A DNA stretch of 35,600 nt from a virus. The translations under genes and the position numbers were made by a program. Within the stretch, counting starts at the first letter, position 1. Every line of letters starts with the position of its first letter. Below, piece by piece: positions 23,268-28,667 of the stretch. The notes beneath the pieces are model-generated. The model was not told the origin of the DNA. It saw nothing but the letters and a program-made list of their open reading frames with translations, and searched no databases. Location: positions 1 through 35,600 of IMG/VR virus record IMGVR_UViG_3300025889_000047; one strand, given 5' to 3'.

Positions 23268-23530
23268 TTAAAAATACCCATGCCTTTTTCAGTTAAAACG
23301 AACAGTGCTGTTTTTGTTGCTTGGCCTGCTTTCTCTACCTTGTACTTCTTTTCTACTAGTCCTTTCTCAATGAGCGTATTCGCTGCTCTACTTACTGATG
23401 GGTCATCTGTCTCCATCAACCTTGCCAAGTCAGCACGATACATTGGCCCCTCGTACAAGCTAACGATAACGCCAGCTTGAAGAAGGGACAGTGCATAGCC
23501 CCGCATGTTTAATAGTATGTCAAGTTTCAT
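23264..23530 (-). CDS. MarR-like winged-helix regulator
   Basis: An 88-residue protein starting MKLDILLNMRGYALSLLQ at 23530 with a strong AAGGAG site; the longer open frame upstream is inside the next gene. The DNA-binding domain is clear: YRADLARLMETDDPSVSRAA (helix-turn-helix), NTLIEKGLVEKKYKVEKAGQ (recognition helix and wing) and a terminal strand (ALFVLTEKGMGIF). It lacks the long dimerisation helices of full MarR proteins. Being in the early leftward unit with nearby dyads (22662-22679) it may repress or time phage promoters (inference). Confidence 0.8.
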   Translation of the reverse strand: MKLDILLNMRGYALSLLQAGVIVSLYEGPMYRADLARLMETDDPSVSRAANTLIEKGLVEKKYKVEKAGQATKTALFVLTEKGMGIFK

Positions 23531-23540
23531 TTTTATCTCC

Positions 23541-23753
23541 TTATAGCGTTCTAAGTTTTCTATTATAGCCTTCCACGTAGGCATCAAGCATATCTAGATA
23601 CGGTACACCCGCATCAACACAAGCCTTCATTGCTAGTCTTTTCTTTGACCATGCCAGGTCCTTCTCATTCTGTGTTTTTGCAGCAGCCATTAGATGGCTG
23701 GTATGTTCTAGCAGATTAAGTGCCCTTTCCTGTTCGGTTTTTTGGTTGTTCAT
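23541..23753 (-). CDS. Small helical protein, function unknown
   Basis: A 70-residue protein starting MNNQKTEQERALNLLEHTSH at 23753 with a GGAG-type site; the open frame further up overlaps the next gene and lacks a ribosome site. It is helical throughout and ends in a conserved-looking ACVDAGVPYLDMLDAYVEGY segment. No family is recognised. It lies in a compact run of early genes and overlaps the previous stop by four bases. Confidence 0.65.
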   Translation of the reverse strand: MNNQKTEQERALNLLEHTSHLMAAAKTQNEKDLAWSKKRLAMKACVDAGVPYLDMLDAYVEGYNRKLRTL

Positions 23754-23920
23754 TTTATACACTCCGGTTTTTGGTTTTTGTAATCGGGCCAGTGGCCAGC
23801 GCATACCATGTTCTGATAGTGCATGGCCTCACGTTGTTCCTCGTATGTGTCCTGCGATGAGCACCAAGCGACAGAGGCTATCAGTGCCAGGGCAATCAGT
23901 ATTTTTGATTCGATAGTCAT
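23750..23920 (-). CDS. Small exported or membrane-anchored protein
   Basis: A 56-residue protein starting MTIESKILIALALIASVAWC at 23920; GAGGAAG is well placed, although a start 11 codons upstream (TAATG overlap with the next gene) is possible. A hydrophobic segment at residues 7-19 ends in a Cys, like a short signal or lipoprotein anchor with an unusual Trp before the Cys. The remainder has two further Cys (MVCAGHWPDYKNQKPEC). Similar 'WPDYKNQKP-C' tails occur in many phage proteins of unknown function. Confidence 0.65.
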   Translation of the reverse strand: MTIESKILIALALIASVAWCSSQDTYEEQREAMHYQNMVCAGHWPDYKNQKPECIK

Positions 23921-23952
23921 AATTCTTCCTCGCTTGTCTCTATCCTGTCTCA

Positions 23953-24279
23953 TTAGTCTCTGTTCTGTCCTTCTATCTCAGGATAGTAGGTCTCACAAAT
24001 CTCCCTCAGTGCGTCTTCGCTTTCTGTATACAGTACATTACGAAGAATCTCAGCCAGCCGTGTTTCTTTTTCTGGATTGTATATCTCTTCTAGTGTCTGA
24101 TCTGCACCCAGTGCATAAACCATCGCGGGAAAAGCCTCCTCAAGCAAGTCTGTGTTCTTTTGATAGTACATCTGTACCAGCTCATCCTTTAGCTGGTCAC
24201 CCAGTGCCATGTACTCCCCATCCCATTTACAGTGTGCCCATCCATAGGCATGGTTTGCTATTTGATAATCCGTTTTCAT
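23953..24279 (-). CDS. Acidic early protein, function unknown
   Basis: A 108-residue acidic protein (MKTDYQIANHAYGWAHCKWD start; LEEIYNPEKETRLAEILRN and a Glu-rich tail). It is likely helical, with no metal or nucleotide motif. GGGGGTGA lies five bases before the ATG, an exceptionally strong ribosome site. The stop overlaps the possible longer start of the next gene (TAATG). Small acidic early proteins in phages often bind and inhibit host enzymes or mimic DNA, but no evidence picks a target here. Confidence 0.68.
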   Translation of the reverse strand: MKTDYQIANHAYGWAHCKWDGEYMALGDQLKDELVQMYYQKNTDLLEEAFPAMVYALGADQTLEEIYNPEKETRLAEILRNVLYTESEDALREICETYYPEIEGQNRD

Positions 24280-24485
24280 TATTTCACCCCCACAATCAAA
24301 CCGTCTTCCATTGTTACTTTAGCGAAAAATTCGCGCCCCTGTCCGGTTATATGTGGGCGATTTGATCCAAACATCGTTCCGTTTCTGACATATTCAGGGC
24401 CAAACAAACTGGTTTCAATATACTCTAAAGGTTGCCCGATGTTTTCTTTCAGTACTTTTTTGCTTGGGTAGTTAAAAATAATCAT
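24279..24485 (-). CDS. Small early protein, function unknown
   Basis: A 68-residue protein starting MIIFNYPSKKVLKENIGQPL at 24485. The frame is open to a GTG five codons earlier, but the ATG is preferred. It ends in a Gly-rich beta-like part (FGSNRPHITGQGREFFAKVT). No family is recognised with confidence. The sequence just before the ATG (GAGAATCTACGCC) resembles the leaders of the genes at 24786 and 25506. It overlaps the next gene by one base. Confidence 0.6.
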   Translation of the reverse strand: MIIFNYPSKKVLKENIGQPLEYIETSLFGPEYVRNGTMFGSNRPHITGQGREFFAKVTMEDGLIVGVK

Positions 24486-24522
24486 GGCGTAGATTCTCAC
24501 TTGCTTTGGTTAAATTGAAGTC

Positions 24523-24786
24523 TCAGTTTACTCCGTAGACCTTACCGTTTGCCTTTACTGACAAGATAGTGTCCACGTTTATATGCCTGTATGCTTGTTT
24601 CTGTACGTCACGGAAAACAACAAGGTTTGGTACGTGTTCACTTGTTGCTATGTTTCCTTTTGTTCCTTTGTGTACACCAAAACGGCCATTCATTTTGCGG
24701 ATGCTCCCGTCTTTCTTTATAAAAGTAATGGTAACAAAGCGGCTTTGTGATAATCCGATAAGAATTTGTGCTGTCATGTTTTTCAT
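24523..24786 (-). CDS. Small early protein with phage-wide KDG-NGR-type motif
   Basis: An 87-residue basic protein starting MKNMTAQILIGLSQSRF at 24786 (an ATG three codons on is an alternative). The core SFIKKDGS-like stretch (TFIKKDGSIRKMNGRFGVHK) followed by NLVVFRDVQKQAYRHINVDT recurs in small phage and plasmid proteins and looks like a compact all-beta fold. Function unknown. Its leader and first codons nearly match those of the gene at 25506. It is separated from that gene by three bases. Confidence 0.65.
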   Translation of the reverse strand: MKNMTAQILIGLSQSRFVTITFIKKDGSIRKMNGRFGVHKGTKGNIATSEHVPNLVVFRDVQKQAYRHINVDTILSVKANGKVYGVN

Positions 24787-24789
24787 AGT

Positions 24790-25506
24790 TTAGATTCCCT
24801 TGTTTGCCATAAAAACAGCGGTAGCAAAACCTCTTGGTGTTGCCGACCGGATGTTTTTTGTCTTCATTGATTTACCGCCTAGTTTTCTAAATTGTTGAGA
24901 TGTACCGAAAGAATCACACTCAACCGGCTTTTTCTCTGGCATTACAAAACCCCCACCAGTCCATAGGCACGTTTTCTTACTGTATCCATCGCGCTGTGGA
25001 ATGTACTCAGGCCATTGTGGGTGTGCTGCCTGCCATTCTGGAATGTAACCGCCATATTCAAAGGGGTGAAAAGAGTGGTTCGGTTTACGCCATAGTGTAG
25101 CCAAGCGAGAAACGGGGTTTTCTATAAAGTATGGGACCCTCAAATTGTCAAAAAGCTCCCCACACCATTCGGCATAGCGTGCGGCCTTGGTTTGAAAATC
25201 TGGATCTGCTTCTGCTTTCTTTGCAAAGTGTTTAGCACCGCTTACAGCTAAGTCAGTACACACTGGAAAGGCCATTGCAAAAACGACCTCTTGATTATTA
25301 AAGGCATCACCAAGGGCGCACAAAGTTTCATAGTTATGCAAATCCGCATGAATAAAATTGATCGTCCCGCCACTGTCAAAGGTAATCGTTTTGAAATCGT
25401 CACCCTCCTCATGCTGTATGTCATAACACCAGCAGGTATAGCCAGCTTCAGCCCAAGGTTTGACGGCCTCTCCGGTGTAATCGTAAAGTGAAATTATGTT
25501 TTTCAT
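24790..25506 (-). CDS. Cytosine-5 DNA methyltransferase-like protein
   Basis: A 238-residue protein with the order of motifs of a C5-cytosine methyltransferase in reduced form: motif I-like SLYDYTGEAVKPWAEAGYTC and a following YDI, motif IV-like FPVCTDLAVSG (Cys83 in place of the P-C dipeptide), and motif VI-like IENPVSRL (Glu129). No target-recognition domain is obvious, and the usual Pro before the catalytic Cys is Val. It may methylate or otherwise modify cytosine or a nucleotide, or be an inactive relative; phage homologs are often annotated as methyltransferases. GAGGA precedes the ATG. Confidence 0.6.
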   Translation of the reverse strand: MKNIISLYDYTGEAVKPWAEAGYTCWCYDIQHEEGDDFKTITFDSGGTINFIHADLHNYETLCALGDAFNNQEVVFAMAFPVCTDLAVSGAKHFAKKAEADPDFQTKAARYAEWCGELFDNLRVPYFIENPVSRLATLWRKPNHSFHPFEYGGYIPEWQAAHPQWPEYIPQRDGYSKKTCLWTGGGFVMPEKKPVECDSFGTSQQFRKLGGKSMKTKNIRSATPRGFATAVFMANKGI

Positions 25507-25556
25507 AGTATAGATCCTCGTTTTGTGTGGTTAAGTCTAATACTTATAGTATGGTA

Positions 25557-26219
25557 CTACAAGGTGATGCTTGCAATTATTTTGTATTGCTTTGCGATCT
25601 TCTTTCCATGTGCTGGATAAGCAATGATCTTTGCCCCCTTGTCCCAGCATGCGCGACAGTCGCCACACTTTCCTTCTCTCTCGTATGCTTGGCAAACGGT
25701 CATTCCATCCTTTGCAGAATCCGCGCTCTCGATAATTGTGCTGGTGGTCTGGCCCGCTATTGTCTCTCCGGTGATTGAGTCACTAGACTTGCGAACAACA
25801 ACATTGGGCAAGGCTTCCATTTGTGCCAAGATTCCAGCAAACTTTTGGAATTTGTACATTCTAGTAGGGAGCCAATGTTTAACCAACGGTGTCGCTTTCA
25901 TTACCGCTAATATCTTTTTTGCTAAGTCTAAGCTGTACAGATCACCAGAATCAAACCAACGAAAATAGCGGTCATTGTCCAGCTCTTTGATCATGGTCGC
26001 TGTCCAGTCTGTATGCTTCCAATCCTCGCGATTGTGCTGCCTAGGTGCTTTCACATTAGGGAATCTGTAATTTCCCGTAGTTGCGTAGCATCCTGAACAA
26101 GCTGCTACCAGCTCGCCATTCTCCCCAATGGATCCGGGGCAAGTATCTAAGGCTTGAAGTGACCACGAGCGGCACGGCATTTTAGAGGCTTTGCTAAACT
26201 TTGGGCTTGCTGTTTTCAT
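25557..26219 (-). CDS. Gene product 88 (gp88) family protein, Cys-rich
   Basis: A 220-residue protein starting MKTASPKFSKASKMPCRSWS at 26219 with a TGAGGA site. It matches the phage gp88 family (CPGSIGENGELVAACSGCYA followed by GNYRFPNV). Cysteines cluster at 16, 27, 41, 44 and again at 176, 185, 188, 191 (C-x9-C-x2-C-x2-C), the pattern of an iron-sulfur or zinc site, and the middle (RWFDSGDLYSLDLAKKILAV) resembles a barrel-type segment. A redox or radical enzyme is a reasonable guess but not shown. It is adjacent to the methyltransferase-like gene. Confidence 0.72.
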   Translation of the reverse strand: MKTASPKFSKASKMPCRSWSLQALDTCPGSIGENGELVAACSGCYATTGNYRFPNVKAPRQHNREDWKHTDWTATMIKELDNDRYFRWFDSGDLYSLDLAKKILAVMKATPLVKHWLPTRMYKFQKFAGILAQMEALPNVVVRKSSDSITGETIAGQTTSTIIESADSAKDGMTVCQAYEREGKCGDCRACWDKGAKIIAYPAHGKKIAKQYKIIASITL

Positions 26220-26244
26220 GGTGTCTGTCCTCAATCAGTTTATT

Positions 26245-26580
26245 TTAGTATCCAAGCCAAACGAGTACCGCTTTAGCTTGGTAAGTTTCTTTGCGTCCAA
26301 GGTCGGCATAGAATTCTTTTAGGTCGGTTATTCCATGATCCCTTAGCTCTTTAATAGCCCGCTTGTGGGTAATCGTAGTACCTTGTGCACTTTCGTAGTA
26401 TGTCATAGAGTCGGGAGTCTCTTGAACCTCGCGGCTTACTACTTTTAAGCCCCTATAGCCTTGCGACCTCAAAGTCGTTTGCTCACACTCTTTTTCCTCT
26501 TCAACCTCGCCTTTAATATAGCTACCAAAGAGAACCTCTTGATCACCTTCGATTGTACCAATTAGCTCGTAATATTTCAT
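26245..26580 (-). CDS. First early protein, function unknown
   Basis: A 111-residue protein, MKYYELIGTIEGDQEVLFGS at the start, with a charged helical middle (KGEVEEEKECEQTTLRSQG) and ending in a basic-helical part (RAIKELRDHGITDLKEFYAD). AAGGTGA precedes the ATG. It is the first gene after the strong leftward promoter at 26617-26644, a place where phages put proteins made at once to alter the host. No family is recognised. Confidence 0.68.
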   Translation of the reverse strand: MKYYELIGTIEGDQEVLFGSYIKGEVEEEKECEQTTLRSQGYRGLKVVSREVQETPDSMTYYESAQGTTITHKRAIKELRDHGITDLKEFYADLGRKETYQAKAVLVWLGY

Positions 26581-26616
26581 AATGTCACCTTCATTGATTG
26601 ATTGATTGATGTGGTC

Positions 26617-26644
26617 AGTATAAGGCAGTTGGGATTGGTGTCAA
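26617..26644 (-). promoter_or_regulatory. Strong leftward early promoter with repeated CTATTGA sites
   Basis: On the - strand TTGACA (26644-26639), a 16-base spacer and TATACT (26622-26617) drive the early genes. CTATTGA occurs at the -35 box (26647-26641) and again 24 bases upstream (26671-26665), as paired operator or activator sites would. A tandem ATTG repeat lies in the leader before the ATG at 26580. Confidence 0.85.
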
Positions 26645-26791
26645 TAGTTTTAATATAATCCCTATCAATAGTGCCCATAACTTTCATGAATAGTGGGTGG
26701 GATGTTTCTATATAGTAGTGCAGCAACAATGCAATGGGGAACAAGTAATAGATCAATGGGGAACCAACCCTAACCCTTCCACTTACTACCT

Positions 26792-26810
26792 GGTAATGAG
26801 AATCATTAGC
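26792..26810. promoter_or_regulatory. Fur-box-like operator
   Basis: GGTAATGAGAATCATTAGC matches the classic 19-base Fur box (GATAATGATAATCATTATC) at 16 of 19 positions, with the perfect dyad TAATGA-GAA-TCATTA at its core. It also fits the Vibrio-type pattern AATGANAATNATTNTCATT with one mismatch when read two bases further right (26795-26813). Whether host Fur binds it is unknown. Confidence 0.45.
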
Positions 26811-26815
26811 ATTAC

Positions 26816-26856
26816 TTATAAATTTTATTTATAAATCTATTTAGATTATTTATAAA
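26816..26856. repeat. AT-rich TTATAAA repeats (possible unwinding element)
   Basis: TTATAAA occurs at 26816, 26829 and 26850 (the first two as TTATAAAT) within a stretch holding a single internal C and G. One copy forms the palindrome ATTTATAAAT. Directly followed by the G-rich tract. Confidence 0.7.
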
Positions 26857-26878
26857 GGGACGGGGAGGGGGAATTGGG
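26857..26878 (+). other. G-quadruplex motif
   Basis: Four runs of three or more G (GGG, GGGG, GGGGG, GGG) are separated by loops of 2, 1 and 4 bases. This is a canonical G-quadruplex pattern on the + strand in an otherwise AT-rich region. Confidence 0.7.
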
Positions 26879-26990
26879 CTGGCGATTTGTAGTAGTACCA
26901 CCCTAGATACAAAAAAGAGTGAATTTGAAAAAGCCCCAATCTTTCCATATTTAATTTAACGAGTAAGTGACGAAAGAAGGTATAAGGAAA

Positions 26991-27046
26991 CCCTGTCCAA
27001 GTGTATGTTTATATTATATATTTTTGTAAAAAACAACACGACAGGG
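26991..27046. repeat. Long imperfect inverted repeat, 56 bases
   Basis: CCCTGTC (26991-26997) and GACAGGG (27040-27046) are perfect arms; inside them GTGT pairs with ACAC and GTTT with AAAC, leaving an AT-rich loop. About 15 pairs with small bulges could form a cruciform or RNA hairpin. Confidence 0.72.
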
Positions 27047-27074
27047 AAAATCACAGCAGAATCTAAACAGCCTG

Positions 27075-27119
27075 CTCACGTAGTGAGACAGTTTTTAAAC
27101 AGTTTGATCGCTACGCGAT
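27075..27119. repeat. Twin hairpins with complementary loops
   Basis: CTCAC-GTA-GTGAG (27075-27087) and ATCGC-TAC-GCGAT (27107-27119) are perfect five-base stems. Their loops plus closing bases (CGTAG and CTACG) are complementary. A T5 run follows the first at a distance of four bases, so it could act as a weak rightward terminator. Confidence 0.6.
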
Positions 27120-27174
27120 AGTATATCTAGTACCAAAAGAACTGTATTGGTCATATTATTATTCGTTAAAACTA

Positions 27175-27203
27175 TTGATTTTTGTCTAAAAATATGATAT
27201 AAT
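27175..27203 (+). promoter_or_regulatory. Rightward promoter of the packaging/structural operon
   Basis: TTGATT (27175-27180), a 17-base spacer and TATAAT (27198-27203), with an extended -10 TG at 27195-27196. Predicted start near 27210, giving a 160-base leader before the small terminase gene. Confidence 0.85.
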
Positions 27204-27212
27204 ATTACTATC

Positions 27213-27281
27213 CTTAGAAGTTACTAAGATGAGTAACAAGTATAAATATATAACACACTAGACATTACTTAGTAAGCTAAG
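27213..27281 (+). promoter_or_regulatory. Structured leader with CTTAG...CTAAG dyads
   Basis: CTTAG-N6-CTAAG (27213-27228) and CTTAG-N4-CTAAG (27268-27281) lie just after the predicted start. The first overlaps GTTACT-N6-AGTAAC (27220-27237), so the two hairpins exclude each other in RNA. A ten-codon reading frame (MSNKYKYITH) starts at 27230 between them. Confidence 0.5.
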
Positions 27282-27369
27282 GGATCTTCCTAGATATGAT
27301 AGACAGCAAAGCTATGCCTGTTTATTTTGTAGAATCATAGTCTCTCCGTTAAGGGTAAAGAGTATCAGA

Positions 27370-27855
27370 ATGTCCGAGAATCCAGTTGAGAAAGAAGAGA
27401 CCACTTTAAAAGAAAAAGTGGAAGAACGAAAAAATAGTACAGAAGCAAAGGAACAGCGATTGAGGAAGAGGGGCAGAGGAAGGCCCAAGAAAACTGAGAT
27501 TACTAAACGCAAGAAGCCTGGAACAATAGGTAGACCCACTGGTGATGCTGATGCAATCAGGGAATACAAAGCAAGGCTCTTAGCTTCCCCTAAGTCAAGA
27601 ATGGTTCTTGACTCAATTCTTAATGCTGCTTTGGATGATGAACATAAGAATCAAGCAGCAGCATGGAAACTACTTGTTGATCGTCTAATGCCTCTTTCGT
27701 ACTTTGATAAAGACAAAGCAGGAACAGGAAAAGCTAGTGTTAATATTACAATCACTGGGGTGGGTGGTGAGATAGAGACCATAGGAACAGGAGAACCTGA
27801 ACCGATTGAAGGGGACTACATTAGCCTAATGCCAGGTGATGAGGAGACAGAGTGA
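27370..27855 (+). CDS. Small terminase subunit-like protein with AT-hook
   Basis: A 161-residue protein placed where the small terminase belongs, two genes before the large subunit. Its N-terminus is charged and disordered, followed by an AT-hook (RKRGRGRPKKTEITK, residues 32-46) and a second GRP at 54-56; the C-terminal half has the helices of small terminases (DAIREYKARLLASPKSRMV, AWKLLVDRLMPLSYF). It would recognise phage DNA for packaging. AT-hooks grip the minor groove of AT-rich DNA, which fits the AT-rich control region just upstream (inference). The stop overlaps the lysozyme GTG start. Confidence 0.72.
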   Translation: MSENPVEKEETTLKEKVEERKNSTEAKEQRLRKRGRGRPKKTEITKRKKPGTIGRPTGDADAIREYKARLLASPKSRMVLDSILNAALDDEHKNQAAAWKLLVDRLMPLSYFDKDKAGTGKASVNITITGVGGEIETIGTGEPEPIEGDYISLMPGDEETE

Positions 27856-28667
27856 ACATAAAAGATATCCTAAATAATCCACGGAACTATATTCCTTCGT
27901 TTGTTAAACCAAACAACTTAGAAGAAAATGCAGTTGCATCTTTGTTTCAGAATGCACTACAAAAAGAACAAACAAAAACTGAACAAACCAAGCAAACACC
28001 AACAAAAACTGAACAAACCAAGCAAACACCAACAACAAATAAAAAAAGGGTGTTGTATGGTAATGATGCAATCAATGCAGTAGAAAAACTTGAGGGTAGA
28101 AAACTAAGCCCTATAGAAAAGCGTGTTGTTGTTCTTGAGGGATTTGTTCCTGAGACATATTTAGATACGAAAGGGATCCCTACTTTTGGTGTAGGTCAAA
28201 CAGGAGAGTGGGCTAACAAGAGTTTTGGTGAGTCTTTTAAGCACCATGAAGATCTAACAAGAAAACTAATCAAAGATTACGATAAGCTACCAGAAGAACT
28301 AAAAGCAGAACTTGTGCAATCTGCTTATCGTGGTGATCTTGGTGGTAGTCCAAAGACAAGGCTCTTGTTTAACGAGGGTAAGTACGAAGAAGCTGCTAAA
28401 GAGTTTCTTAATAACAAAGAATACAAAGCAAAGGATACACCACAAAGCATTAAGGATCGTATGTTTGCTGTAGCACAAGCTATGAAAAGCTATGGTTCAG
28501 AGAACAATGATACAGATATGCCAAGTATGGATCAGTATGTTGTACAAGAAGGTGACACCCTGTACAGTATATCAAAAAAGCTAGGTAAAACTGTTGCTGA
28601 AATTGTTGATACAAATGAGATCACAAACCCAGATCAAATTAAACCAGGCGAGAGTTTGTTAATTTGA
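27852..28667 (+). CDS. Endolysin: T4-type lysozyme with C-terminal LysM
   Basis: A 271-residue protein read from a GTG at 27852 (GAGGAG about five bases upstream; four-base overlap with the terminase stop). Residues 1-35 precede a repeated Thr/Gln/Lys linker (KTEQTKQTPT twice, 41-60). The catalytic domain shows VVVLEGFVPETYLDTKGIPT followed by FGVG: Glu96, Asp105 and Thr111 are the T4-lysozyme triad. Residues 228-271 are a LysM fold (YVVQEGDTLYSISKKLG) that binds peptidoglycan. It would cut the cell wall once the holin opens. Wall-binding LysM on a lysozyme is uncommon for phages of Gram-negative hosts. Confidence 0.87.
   Translation: MNIKDILNNPRNYIPSFVKPNNLEENAVASLFQNALQKEQTKTEQTKQTPTKTEQTKQTPTTNKKRVLYGNDAINAVEKLEGRKLSPIEKRVVVLEGFVPETYLDTKGIPTFGVGQTGEWANKSFGESFKHHEDLTRKLIKDYDKLPEELKAELVQSAYRGDLGGSPKTRLLFNEGKYEEAAKEFLNNKEYKAKDTPQSIKDRMFAVAQAMKSYGSENNDTDMPSMDQYVVQEGDTLYSISKKLGKTVAEIVDTNEITNPDQIKPGESLLI
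27971..28030 (+). repeat. Perfect 30-base tandem repeat in the endolysin linker
   Basis: Two identical 30-base units (27971-28000 and 28001-28030) code the ten-residue linker repeat. Perfect identity suggests recent slippage; copy number may vary between isolates. Confidence 0.93.

Larger units (their letters stand above)
26645..27174. other. Gene-free control region, candidate replication origin
   Basis: No credible ORF is present. The segment lies between diverging transcription units and contains, in order: a Fur-like box, three TTATAAA repeats in an AT-only stretch, a G-quadruplex motif on the + strand, a long imperfect inverted repeat with an AT-rich centre, and two short hairpins. AT-rich repeats beside strong secondary structure in a divergent region are the hallmarks of a phage origin, but no initiator or DnaA box consensus is recognised. 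Confidence 0.5.
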
